From Pseudomonadota bacterium (lineage in GTDB: Bacteria; Pseudomonadota; Alphaproteobacteria; Rhizobiales; Devosiaceae), in contig JAEYYP010000164.1 in assembly GCA_023428425.1 (NCBI GenBank), forward strand, positions 1-27,632: 27,632 bases of DNA. The letters are read 5' to 3'. The notes beneath the pieces were generated by a model. It searched no databases, was not told the DNA's origin, and was given only the letters and a program-made list of their open reading frames with translations. The number at the start of each line of letters is the position of its first letter. Positions within the stretch are counted from its first letter, which is position 1. Position numbers and translations under genes: made by a program. Positions 15,730 through 24,045 of the stretch are shown one piece after another.

Positions 15730-16712
15730 GCGACACCCCGGACCCGCGGCACGCCGAGCCCTTCGTAGTTCGTCGCCCGTGCCGGGACAGCGGTGCGAAT
15801 GGCGGATCGGATGGTGGATGACCGCGAGCGCGGGTTGCGTGCGATCTCGTCGGCAGATGGCTTCAGCGCTTTGCGGACCGGTTGCCAGCGGAGGGGCTCC
15901 ACCTTGGCCTGCGGGAGATGACGCGATTGCGTCGGCGCCCCCTTCTCGGGGTCGAAGAAGCGCTTGACGATCCGGTCCTCCAGCGAATGGAAAGTCACGA
16001 CCGCCAGCCGGCCGCCCTCTCCTAGCAGACGCTCGGCCGCGAAGAGCCCTTCGACCAACTGGTCGAGTTCGCCGTTCACCGCGATGCGCAGAGCCTGGAA
16101 GCTGCGGGTCGCCGGATGCGCGTCGCCCGGCTTGCGGCCGATGGCTCGCTCGATGAAGCGCGCCAGCTCGGTAGTGCTGACAAACGGCCGAGTTGTACGC
16201 GCGGCGACAATACCGCCGGCTATACGGCGCGACTTCCGCTCCTCGCCGAATAGGTAGAGCAGGTCAGCCAGATCACCCTCGTCCAGGGTATTGACGAGGT
16301 CGGCCGCCGACGGGCCCTCGGGCGTCATCCGCATGTCGAGCGGGCCATCGTGCATGAACGAGAAGCCGCGCTCAGCCTGGTCGAGCTGCATGGAGGAAAC
16401 GCCGATATCGAGCACCACGCCATCGACTGCGGCGCCCGCGAGCACGTCGAGATCGGAGAAGGTGCCGGGTATGAACTGGAACCGATCGGGAAACTCGGCC
16501 CGCAGCCGCTCTGCGTGCGGCAACACGGTCGGATCGCGATCGACTGCGATCACCGACGCACCCGACGCGAGGATCGCCCGCGAGTACCCGCCGGCCCCAA
16601 AGGTCCCGTCCAGGATGCGCGCTCCGGAGAGCGGCGCGAGGGCTTCCAGCACTTCGGCCAGCAGGACCGGCACATGGGGGCCCGGTTGATCGCTGGCTTC
16701 CGGCTTACCCAT
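15726..16712 (-). CDS. rsmH: 16S rRNA C1402 N4-methyltransferase RsmH
   Basis: RsmH (MraW) methylates N4 of C1402 in 16S rRNA and is the usual early dcw gene. Visible features are HVPVLLAEVLEAL, the SAM-binding ILDGTFGAGGYSRAIL, VDGVVLDIGVSSMQLDQAERGFSF (DIGVSSMQLD is a family hallmark), DPLDMRM-like PLDMRMTPEGPSA, and VVTFHSLEDRIVKRFF near the C-terminus. ATG 16712 gives 328 residues and a start just before the conserved core. The open frame to 16769 would add 19 unconserved residues across a small hairpin. No mraZ precedes it; instead the RNase P RNA gene lies upstream on the same strand. Confidence 0.97.
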   Translation of the reverse strand: MGKPEASDQPGPHVPVLLAEVLEALAPLSGARILDGTFGAGGYSRAILASGASVIAVDRDPTVLPHAERLRAEFPDRFQFIPGTFSDLDVLAGAAVDGVVLDIGVSSMQLDQAERGFSFMHDGPLDMRMTPEGPSAADLVNTLDEGDLADLLYLFGEERKSRRIAGGIVAARTTRPFVSTTELARFIERAIGRKPGDAHPATRSFQALRIAVNGELDQLVEGLFAAERLLGEGGRLAVVTFHSLEDRIVKRFFDPEKGAPTQSRHLPQAKVEPLRWQPVRKALKPSADEIARNPRSRSSTIRSAIRTAVPARATNYEGLGVPRVRGVA

Positions 16713-16848
16713 TGTCGCCCAACACTCCAGCCGGTTCTCCGGCACACAAAACACCCCGACCGGGGGCATTGGCGCACATTGATCCGGGGAGGTTAAGGTT
16801 CCATTGAGGTTACGGGAGTCTCACGTCCGCCGAGCCCGCCAGGAAGGT

Positions 16849-17235
<387 letters not shown>

Positions 17236-17241
17236 GAGGCG

Positions 17242-17271
17242 CATATGGGGGAGGAGCCGACGCCGCGTCAA
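17242..17271 (-). promoter_or_regulatory. Predicted rnpB promoter
   Basis: On the minus strand, TTGACG (17271-17266) and CATATG (17247-17242) are separated by 18 bases. This places the start 7 bases later at 17235, exactly the first base of the P1 helix. The -35 element overlaps the stop codon of the upstream TerB/DnaJ gene. Confidence 0.7.
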
Positions 17272-17993
17272 GCGCTGGCCGGCAGTTGCTGGGGCGGGGC
17301 AAGTTTCATGATGCGGTTATAGGCATCGTTGATCGCCGCCATGCGCGCCGTGGCAACGTCGATCATCTCCTCGGGCACACCCTTGGCGATGAGGCGATCA
17401 GGGTGATGCTCGGCGACGAGCAGGCGATAGACGCGCCGCACCTCGTCGCGCTCGGCCATCGGATCAAGTCCGAGAACCACGTACGGGTCGGCGCCGCGAT
17501 CGAACAGGATGTGCTGGTGCGTCAACTGCTCGAACCTGGCTTCATCGAAGCCGAAGATGTCGCTGACGTTCCGCAGGTAGTCGAGCTCCGACTCATGGAT
17601 CATGCCGTCGGCCGATGCGATGTAGAACAAGCCATCGAGCACGTGCTCGAGAGTCTCCGGGCTGTCGACGAAGAAGCGACGCACCTTCTTGGCATAGGCC
17701 TCGTAGCCCGCAACGTCCTGTTGCGCGAGCTTGAAGATGCGATCGACCTGCTGCTCGATGCCGGTGGGAATCTCGACGGTCTTCTGGAAGGCGCGCAACT
17801 CCGATGCCGTCACCACGCCGTCGGAGACTGCCATCTTGGCCGAGAGTGCGATGATGGCGAGGGTGAACGCCGCGTCGCGACCGCCGGGCAGCCAGGTGTC
17901 TGGGTCGAGCGCGTTGGCAAGCGATCCGGCGAGGCCGGTGCGCTCCGAGAACGAGCCTACAAAGGCGCTGAGCCGTTGCCACACCGACGACAT
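17268..17993 (-). CDS. TerB/DnaJ-domain protein (DjlA-like)
   Basis: This 241-residue soluble protein has two domains. Residues about 35-165 form a TerB-like all-helical domain, with LAIIALSAKMAVSDGVVTAS and ASADGMIHESELDYLRNV, each containing the acidic D-G motif. Residues about 170-235 form a C-terminal J domain with YVVLGLDPMAERDEVRRVYR and the HPD tripeptide in EHHPDRLI, the DnaK-activating signature. This matches DjlA architecture but lacks the N-terminal membrane span of E. coli DjlA. ATG 17993 is fixed by GGAGGG 5-6 bases upstream; the longer frame to 18068 is not supported. It is probably a DnaK co-chaperone with an unknown client. Confidence 0.93.
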   Translation of the reverse strand: MSSVWQRLSAFVGSFSERTGLAGSLANALDPDTWLPGGRDAAFTLAIIALSAKMAVSDGVVTASELRAFQKTVEIPTGIEQQVDRIFKLAQQDVAGYEAYAKKVRRFFVDSPETLEHVLDGLFYIASADGMIHESELDYLRNVSDIFGFDEARFEQLTHQHILFDRGADPYVVLGLDPMAERDEVRRVYRLLVAEHHPDRLIAKGVPEEMIDVATARMAAINDAYNRIMKLAPPQQLPASA

Positions 17994-18090
17994 CAAACCC
18001 TCCGACCTGGGCGCACAATACCCGCCGAACGGGAAATGAAAAGCTTTGAGGCATGCGGCCGATTGCACGGATCGGACCTCCGGTGATGCC

Positions 18091-18112
18091 TCGGCCGCCC
18101 TGAGGCGGCCGA
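18091..18112 (-). terminator. Hairpin after the 251-residue unknown gene
   Basis: A perfect 8-bp stem CGGCCGCC/GGCGGCCG with a CTGA loop begins 8 bases past the stop codon at 18120. No T-tract follows, so it may slow or protect rather than fully terminate the transcript. Confidence 0.45.
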
Positions 18113-18119
18113 AGCGAAA

Positions 18120-18875
18120 TCAGAACAGGAAGAAGTCGTTGAGCGGACGGCGTGGCCTGCGCGGCCCCTCGTTGAAAACGAAATCGCTGTCGTCCTCGGC
18201 GCTCTGCTGCGCCTGGTCCTCGTTGAGGAGGCCCTTGCGAGCCAGGTAGTCCGCCAGCGAGCCCGAATCCCACTCTTCCAGCTCATCGCCAGTGACAACA
18301 GTCTCATCATTCACTAAGGCCTGATCGCCATCGCTGAGCGGGAACGGCTCGACCTGGGTGCGCGGCTGGTCCAGCGTGGCCTGGCGGTTGGCAAGGTCAG
18401 TCTCGTCGATGATCAGCGGTTGTGCCGACGGGGTGTCCGGAACGCTGGCCACCACGGGCGCCTTGGCGACGGGACGAGCGTTGCGCGGCAGCGGCACCGG
18501 AGGGGTCTGCGCCACGGGGGCAACGGCCGCAACCTCCACCGGCTTCGTGACCGTGACGGCGGTCACGGGCTTCACCGCGGGTGCCGCATCTGCGTCCGAG
18601 ATATAGGCGGGGAGCTTCTTGCCCTTTTCGAGGTAGGTATCGACAGGGTCCTCGCCCTTTGCGGTCGAGACGCTGGCGGTCTCCACCGGGTCGATCTTCA
18701 GTTCGGTCCGGGCCGCGGGCGCCACCGGCTTGACCTGGGCGGTGTCGGAGGTGACCGCGAGGCTGGCTGCCGGGGCCTTATCCTTGCCGAACAGGAGGTC
18801 GGCCGAAGGGACTGCGAGGATGACGAAGAGCCCGGTCCAGGCCAGTGCGCCCTTCACCTTGCTATCGAATTTCAT
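18120..18875 (-). CDS. Unrecognised membrane-anchored protein
   Basis: I do not recognise this 251-residue protein. It begins MKFDSKVKGALAWTGLFVIL, a positively charged start and a hydrophobic segment (about 9-29) that could be a signal anchor or an uncleaved signal. The bulk (about 35-165) is low-complexity and rich in Ala, Pro, Val and Thr, resembling a periplasmic spacer. The last 80 residues are acidic with a denser sequence (DELEEWDSGSLADYLARKGL), then a basic patch RRPRRP and an aromatic end, NDFFLF. Real coding is supported by in-frame high third-position GC, the absence of a competing gene, and AAGGA 10 bases before the ATG. The neighbours metF and the TerB/DnaJ gene give no clear functional hint. 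Confidence 0.8.
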   Translation of the reverse strand: MKFDSKVKGALAWTGLFVILAVPSADLLFGKDKAPAASLAVTSDTAQVKPVAPAARTELKIDPVETASVSTAKGEDPVDTYLEKGKKLPAYISDADAAPAVKPVTAVTVTKPVEVAAVAPVAQTPPVPLPRNARPVAKAPVVASVPDTPSAQPLIIDETDLANRQATLDQPRTQVEPFPLSDGDQALVNDETVVTGDELEEWDSGSLADYLARKGLLNEDQAQQSAEDDSDFVFNEGPRRPRRPLNDFFLF

Positions 18876-19036
18876 AGGCTGCTGTCCTTAACCTAACGCC
18901 CGTACGACCCAGCCGGACCTGATACAGTCAACGTGGCCATTTTGTGGATGGCCCGCACCGGTGCTCTTTCGAGGCGGTACGCCGAAGGATTGACAGAGCC
19001 TGGCTGAACGGACGCTGAACGCCGGATGAACGCGCC

Positions 19037-19936
19037 TCAGTCTGGCCGGTACCCCAGCAAACGCGCCAGCGCGAGCACCAGATTGGAGCGGTTCAGGGTG
19101 TAGAAGTGAAACTCCGTAATCCCGTTGTCGACCAGTTCCAATACCTGTTCGGCGGCGACCGCCGATGCAACCAGCGCATGGGTCTCCAGGTCTTCCTCGA
19201 GCCCCATGAAACGCTCGGCCAACCAGGTGGGGATGGATGCCCCGCAGCGCGCTGCGAAGCCTGAGATCTGCTTGAACGAGTGGATCGGCTGGATGCCCGG
19301 CACGATTGGCGCCGAGATGCCGGCAGCCCGGGCTCGATCGAGGAAACGGAAGTAGTCGTCGTTGGAGAAGAACATCTGCGTGATGGCGCGGGTCGCCCCG
19401 GCATCGAGCTTGCGCTTGAGGTTGTCGATATCGGCCTGCCAGTCCGGGCTCTGCGGATGCTTTTCAGGATAGGCTGCGACAGAGATGTCGAACTCGCCGA
19501 TCCGGCGGATGCCGGCGACGAGATCGGCGGCGTTGCGGTAACCCTCGGGGTGCGGCGTGAATGGCTGGCCGATGCCCTCCGCCGGGTCCCCGCGCAGCGC
19601 CACGATGCGCGAGATACCTGCCGCCTGGTAGCCACGCACCACGGCATCGACTTCGTCGCGGCTGGCGCCGACGCAGGTGAGGTGCGCCGCCGCGTCGATC
19701 CCGGTCTGCGCCTTGACCTCCTTGACCATGCGCAGGGTCCGCTCACGGGTCGAACCGCCGGCGCCGTAGGTAACGGAGACGAACCGCGGATGGAGCGGCG
19801 CGAGCCGGCCGATCGACTCCCAGAAGCGCTCTTCCATGGCGTCGGTCTTGGGCGGGAAGAACTCGAACGAGACGAGGAAATCCGGCCGCTCGCCGGGTGC
19901 CTTGCGGCTGGGACGGTTGGCGGTGTCGATGGTCAT
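19037..19936 (-). CDS. metF: 5,10-methylenetetrahydrofolate reductase
   Basis: MetF is a flavoprotein that reduces 5,10-methylene-THF to 5-methyl-THF, the methyl donor for methionine synthesis. The N-terminal FLVSFEFFPPKT carries the catalytic Glu. FVSVTYGAGGSTRERT, AAHLTCVGASRDEVD, RIVALRGDPAEG, AAYPEKHPQSPDW and TRAITQMFFSNDDYF are the successive barrel motifs, and GIQPIHSFKQI lies toward the end. At 299 residues it matches the usual length. Its ATG overlaps the stop codon of the ArsR-methyltransferase gene (ATGA), so the two are translationally coupled. Expression is therefore likely governed by the palindrome upstream of that regulator. Confidence 0.98.
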   Translation of the reverse strand: MTIDTANRPSRKAPGERPDFLVSFEFFPPKTDAMEERFWESIGRLAPLHPRFVSVTYGAGGSTRERTLRMVKEVKAQTGIDAAAHLTCVGASRDEVDAVVRGYQAAGISRIVALRGDPAEGIGQPFTPHPEGYRNAADLVAGIRRIGEFDISVAAYPEKHPQSPDWQADIDNLKRKLDAGATRAITQMFFSNDDYFRFLDRARAAGISAPIVPGIQPIHSFKQISGFAARCGASIPTWLAERFMGLEEDLETHALVASAVAAEQVLELVDNGITEFHFYTLNRSNLVLALARLLGYRPD

Positions 19937-20910
19937 GCTGGTCGGTCCCCGTTCAGATCGGTCAGGCGCCAGAGGCAGACAGTCAGTCCCTCGGCTGCAT
20001 TGGTCGGTGGCAGGCTGGTGAAACTGGTGATGTCGAGCCCCGCCGCACGCGCCCAGGCCGCCATCTGTGCGTCGGCAAGGCCGAGACGGCGGTGAGCGTG
20101 GTGGGTGCGCAGGAACTCCAGCGAGTGCGGGGCGAAGTCGATGATCAGCATCTCGCCGCCCGGCTTCAGGGCCCGGCGCGCCTGCAGCAGCACACGGCCC
20201 GGGTCGTCAAAGTAATGCAGCACCTGGTGAATGACGATTAGGTCGGCCTTGCCGGCAGTACCGTCGAGATCGGAAATGTCGCCGAGCCTGACCTGGGCGT
20301 GGTTGACCGTGCTGGCCGCCAGCTTGGCGCGGGCGACGGCAATCATCTCGCGGCTCGCATCGATGCCGATGCCCCTGCGGTAGTGGCCGCGCAGCATCTC
20401 CAGCATGCGGCCGGTACCGGTGCCCAGATCCACGAGAAGACCGACCACCCGGTCTCCCACGGCAGCGAGGATAGCGGCTTCCACCGCTTCCTCGGAGACA
20501 TGGAGCGAGCGCAGCAGATCCCAGCTCTCGGCCACCTTGGCGAAATACTCAGCCGCCTGCATCTGCTGCTGGGCGCGCACGGTCTCGAGACGTAACCGAT
20601 CGCGCGACCGGTCGGCATCATCGGGCGACAGCCGGGCGACGAGCCAGCGGGCCAGGTCGCCCCCTGCCCCTTGATCGGCAAGACGGTAGTACGCCCAGGC
20701 ACCCTCTGCGTTGCGGTCGACGAGCCCGGCATCGGCGAGGAGCTTGAGGTGACGCGATACCCGCGGCTGACTCTGGCCGAGAATCTCGGTGAGGTCCTTC
20801 ACCGACTGCTCGCCATCGGCGAGGAGCGCGAGCAGCCGCAACCGGGTCGTTTCCCCGGCGGCACGCAGCACTTCGACCAGATCGGCAGTATCGTCCAAGG
20901 CGGTCTCCAC
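19933..20910 (-). CDS. ArsR-family regulator fused to a SAM-dependent methyltransferase
   Basis: The protein has two domains. Residues about 5-95 are an ArsR winged helix: EVLRAAGETTRLRLLALLAD, SVKDLTEILGQSQPRVSRHL as recognition helix, then LLADAGLVDRNAEGAWAYYRL as wing. The metal-binding Cys pair of classical ArsR is missing. Residues about 145-320 are a class I methyltransferase with the SAM loop VDLGTGTGRMLEML, LIVIHQVLHYFDDPGRVL and PGGEMLIIDFAP. ArsR-type regulators that sense SAM or S-adenosylhomocysteine control the methionine cycle in proteobacteria; coupling to metF suggests the same here. GTG 20910 is one start. TTG 20898, with GGAG 6 bases before it, gives MDDTADLVEVL and may be the better one. 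Confidence 0.93.
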   Translation of the reverse strand: METALDDTADLVEVLRAAGETTRLRLLALLADGEQSVKDLTEILGQSQPRVSRHLKLLADAGLVDRNAEGAWAYYRLADQGAGGDLARWLVARLSPDDADRSRDRLRLETVRAQQQMQAAEYFAKVAESWDLLRSLHVSEEAVEAAILAAVGDRVVGLLVDLGTGTGRMLEMLRGHYRRGIGIDASREMIAVARAKLAASTVNHAQVRLGDISDLDGTAGKADLIVIHQVLHYFDDPGRVLLQARRALKPGGEMLIIDFAPHSLEFLRTHHAHRRLGLADAQMAAWARAAGLDITSFTSLPPTNAAEGLTVCLWRLTDLNGDRPA

Positions 20911-20913
20911 GAG

Positions 20914-20933
20914 ATATAAAGATATCTTTATAT
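20914..20933. promoter_or_regulatory. Perfect 20-bp palindromic operator upstream of the arsR-metF pair
   Basis: ATATAAAGATATCTTTATAT is a perfect palindrome, very AT-rich in GC-rich surroundings. It ends 3 bases before the possible GTG start and 15 bases before the TTG start. It contains -10-like hexamers (TATAAA, TTATAT). The simplest reading is the autoregulatory operator of the ArsR-type protein overlapping its promoter. Confidence 0.8.
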
Positions 20934-20977
20934 GCGTCGCGAAGCCTGGTCCATAGGCAAGCCGGAAAAGCGTACCG

Positions 20978-23095
20978 TTACCGGGGCAGATGCGGCAACA
21001 GCTTTGCCAGCGTGATCGGAAAGTCGCGGATGCGGACTCCGGTGGCGTTGTAGACCGCGTTGGCGACCGATCCGCCGGTCCCGCCCGCTCCCAATTCTCC
21101 GATGCCCTTCACGCCCAGGTGGTTGGCGTGCTCGTCGTAGTCATCGAGCATGATGGCGTCGATGGCCGGGATGTCGGCATGCGTCGGGATCAGGTACTCG
21201 GCGAAGTCGCCGTTGACCCAAGCGCCCGATCGTGGATCGACCGCTGCGTTCTCGTGCAGGGCCGCGCCGACACCCCAGATCATGCCACCGATGAGTTGCG
21301 ATCGCGCTGTCTTGGGATTGAGGATGCGGCCGGCAGCGAACACACCGAGCATACGCCTGAGCCGCACCTCACCCGTATCGATGTCGACACCGACCTCGGC
21401 GAAAGAAGCTCCGTAGGTGTACTGGGACCAGGTCTTGTAGTTGGGGTCCTCGGAGCCGCCGACCTGTCGGCCGATCGCCTCGACGCCGTCGGGGAAATGA
21501 CGGCGCACTTCGGCAAAGAGGTCGTTGTAGGTCGTGCCGGCGACGGCGCGAACCCGTTCGAGCAGCGTGGTACAGGCCCGATCGACCGACACCGTGGTGT
21601 TGGCCGCGCCCCACGAGCCGCCTGCGCCGTGGCCCTTGGGGTGGTCGGAGTTCGCGAGCTCCACCTTGACCACGCTCATCGGCACGCCGAGTATTTCCGC
21701 CACGACTTGCGCCACGATGGTGTATGTACCGGTGCCGATGTCGGTCATGTCCGTCCGCACCAGCACGAAGCCTTCGGGATCGATGCGAACCAGCGCCTCA
21801 GCCGAAGTCTGGAAGTGACCGCGCATCGACGACGCCACGCCGTAACCGATCATCCACCGACCGTCGCGGCGCGTAGCCGTGCGTGGGCGCTCGCTCCATC
21901 CGAAGCGCTCGGCACCTTCGCGCAGGCAGTCGACCAGGCGGCGACCGCTGAGCGGCAGTTCCTTTTCCGGATCATACTCGGTATCGTTGCGGATGCGCAG
22001 CTCGACTGGGTCGATTCCAAGCTGTTCGGCAAGCTCGTCGATGGCGGATTCGAACTTCAGCAGACCTGAAAGTTCACCCGGCCCGCGCACTGGTTCACCG
22101 GCGCGGATGTCCAGGACCTGATGCGCCTGACGCGTCAGCAGGTTCGGCGTCGCATAGAGGGCGCGGCCGACGCTCGAGATAGCCTCGTCCCAAACCTCGG
22201 TCGACGTCGTCTGGATCACCGCGTCGTGTCCGACGGCCACCAGTTGCCCGTCAGCGCTGGCGGCGAGTCGAACCCGGCTGATCGACGCCGGCCGGTGCCC
22301 GACCAGCGTGAATATCTGGCGCCGGGTCATCGCCAGCTTCACCGGTCGGCTGAGGTGGATGCTGGCGAGCGATGCCAGCACCGCCTCGGCGTGCAGAACG
22401 ATCTTCGAGCCAAAGCCGCCGCCGACATACGCGCTGTCGATGGTGATCTGGCTGCGGTCGAGCTTGAGCGTCGCAGCAAGCCCGACGATCAACTGGTTGA
22501 GCATTTGTGCCGTCAGATAGACCGTCAGGTGACCATTCCGCCAGTCGGCGAGACAGGCGTTGGGCTCCATTGGCTGGCCGAAATGGTAGGGCGTGGCATA
22601 TGTCTGGTCCACGCTGACGGCAGCATCGGTGAATGCTGCGTCGACGTCCCCCACCCGCGTCTCACTGTACCATGCCGTCGCCTCGCTCGGCTCGGTAAGC
22701 TCGTAGCGACCGTGCTCCACGGCATACTCGACCTCGATCAGGCCCGTGGCGTGGCGCGCAATCTCGAAACTGTCGGCGACCACAAGGGCTACTGGCTTGC
22801 CGTAAAAGTCGATCCGGTCCGATACCAGTTCCGGCCGCGCCCGATGGTCCATGTTGCCCTCGGGCCCCTCGGGCGGCCCCTGCTCGGGGGCGTTGTGGTA
22901 GGTCCAGACAAGCCGGACGCCCGGCACCTTTTCGGCGGCCGAAGTGTCGATGCGGGCGATGCGGCCATGGCCGATGCCAGCGCCGAGTATCTGGCCATAG
23001 AGCGCCTGCCCGGCCTCCTGACGCTCGTAGGAATAATGCGCCCGGCCTGTGACCTTCACTGGACCATCGGTACGACTGATGCCCTCGCCGATCAT
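20978..23095 (-). CDS. Aldehyde oxidoreductase, molybdopterin-binding subunit (PaoC-like)
   Basis: This large catalytic subunit of the xanthine oxidase family (705 residues) binds the molybdenum cofactor and hydroxylates aldehydes or heterocycles. Family signs are the N-terminal RTDGPVKVTGRAHYSYE, the cofactor-binding SAYVGGGFGSKI, RGPGELSGLLKFESAIDELA and GAGGSWGAANTTVSVD. The catalytic Glu lies in GVKGIGELGAGGTGG near the C-terminus. Size and gene order match the PaoC/YagR branch better than XdhB. It overlaps the FAD subunit by 4 bases (ATGA). The true substrate is unknown; no purine genes are nearby, and a broad aldehyde role is inferred from the family. Confidence 0.93.
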   Translation of the reverse strand: MIGEGISRTDGPVKVTGRAHYSYERQEAGQALYGQILGAGIGHGRIARIDTSAAEKVPGVRLVWTYHNAPEQGPPEGPEGNMDHRARPELVSDRIDFYGKPVALVVADSFEIARHATGLIEVEYAVEHGRYELTEPSEATAWYSETRVGDVDAAFTDAAVSVDQTYATPYHFGQPMEPNACLADWRNGHLTVYLTAQMLNQLIVGLAATLKLDRSQITIDSAYVGGGFGSKIVLHAEAVLASLASIHLSRPVKLAMTRRQIFTLVGHRPASISRVRLAASADGQLVAVGHDAVIQTTSTEVWDEAISSVGRALYATPNLLTRQAHQVLDIRAGEPVRGPGELSGLLKFESAIDELAEQLGIDPVELRIRNDTEYDPEKELPLSGRRLVDCLREGAERFGWSERPRTATRRDGRWMIGYGVASSMRGHFQTSAEALVRIDPEGFVLVRTDMTDIGTGTYTIVAQVVAEILGVPMSVVKVELANSDHPKGHGAGGSWGAANTTVSVDRACTTLLERVRAVAGTTYNDLFAEVRRHFPDGVEAIGRQVGGSEDPNYKTWSQYTYGASFAEVGVDIDTGEVRLRRMLGVFAAGRILNPKTARSQLIGGMIWGVGAALHENAAVDPRSGAWVNGDFAEYLIPTHADIPAIDAIMLDDYDEHANHLGVKGIGELGAGGTGGSVANAVYNATGVRIRDFPITLAKLLPHLPR

Positions 23096-24045
23096 GTCAG
23101 TTGCTCCAGCGTGCTTGCGAGGATCCGGCGGACGAGGGGCAGCTTGTATGCGTTGTCGGTGGTGGGCCTGGCCCCCGCGAGCACGAGGTCAGCGATTGCG
23201 TCGGGGTCATGTGGGCCGCGCTCGGCCGCCTCGACACGCCACGGCTTCAACGCCAGGCCGCCGAAGGCCAGCCGGTCGACCACGACGGCGCCCTGCTCGA
23301 CCTGCACCACCAGCGCCATGCTGACATTGGCGAAAGCGTACGACGCCCGATCCCGAACCTTGCGGTAGACCTGCGTGCCGCCGAGCGGTGGCGGCAGCAC
23401 CACGCCCGTGACGAGTTCGCCCGCCGCAAGCGTGGTCTCGATCTGAGGGGTATCGCCGGGCAGCCGGTGGAAATCGGCAATCGGAATGGTTCGCCTCGCC
23501 CCACCCGCTCCCTCGACCTCGACGATGGCGTCCAGCGCGCGGAGCGCAACGCACATGTCCGATGGATGGGTCGCGATGCAGGCGTCGCTGGCGCCCAGCA
23601 CTGCCAGGTTGTGGCTGAGCCCGCCGATAGCGGCGCAACCCGAGCCGGGCTTGCGCTTATTGCAGGCCATGTCGGTGTTGTAGAAATAAGGGCAGCGCGT
23701 TCGCTGCAGCAGGTTGCCGGCTACCGTCGCCTTGTTGCGCAGTTGCCCTGACGCACCCGAAACCAGCGCCCGCGTCAGCACGGCGTAGTCCCGGCGCACC
23801 CGTATGTCGGCCGCCAGGTCGGCGTTGCGCACCAGCGCGCCAATGCGCAGGCCACCCTCAGGCGTGTCCTCGATCCGGTCGAGCCCGATCCGGTTGATAT
23901 CGACGATGTGGTCGGGGCCCTCGATGCCGAGCTTCATCAGGTCGAGCAGGTTGGTTCCGCCGGCAATCATCCGTGCACCGGCACGCGCCGCAGCCTCGAT
24001 GGCCGCGGCCGGGGAGGTCGGCCGCTCGTAGCTGAACGGCTTCAT
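23092..24045 (-). CDS. Aldehyde oxidoreductase, FAD-binding subunit (PaoB-like)
   Basis: This 317-residue subunit passes electrons through FAD. FAD contacts are ARMIAGGTNLLDLMK (about 24-38) and NKATVAGNLLQRTRC (about 104-118). A PaoB-type feature is the inserted loop with C118, C128 and C137 (RCPYFYNTDMACNKRKPGSGC region, 117-137), followed by C156. This is the likely ligand set for the extra [4Fe-4S] cluster found in PaoB and 4-hydroxybenzoyl-CoA reductase-like enzymes. It overlaps both neighbours by 4 bases, so the three subunits are translated in step. The gene order is iron-sulfur, FAD, molybdenum subunit. Confidence 0.93.
   Translation of the reverse strand: MKPFSYERPTSPAAAIEAAARAGARMIAGGTNLLDLMKLGIEGPDHIVDINRIGLDRIEDTPEGGLRIGALVRNADLAADIRVRRDYAVLTRALVSGASGQLRNKATVAGNLLQRTRCPYFYNTDMACNKRKPGSGCAAIGGLSHNLAVLGASDACIATHPSDMCVALRALDAIVEVEGAGGARRTIPIADFHRLPGDTPQIETTLAAGELVTGVVLPPPLGGTQVYRKVRDRASYAFANVSMALVVQVEQGAVVVDRLAFGGLALKPWRVEAAERGPHDPDAIADLVLAGARPTTDNAYKLPLVRRILASTLEQLT

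Noticed and set aside
13480..15768. Plus-strand open frame of 762 codons opposite ftsI-ftsL
   Set aside because: It is a shadow of ftsI, whose catalytic motifs are intact on the other strand.
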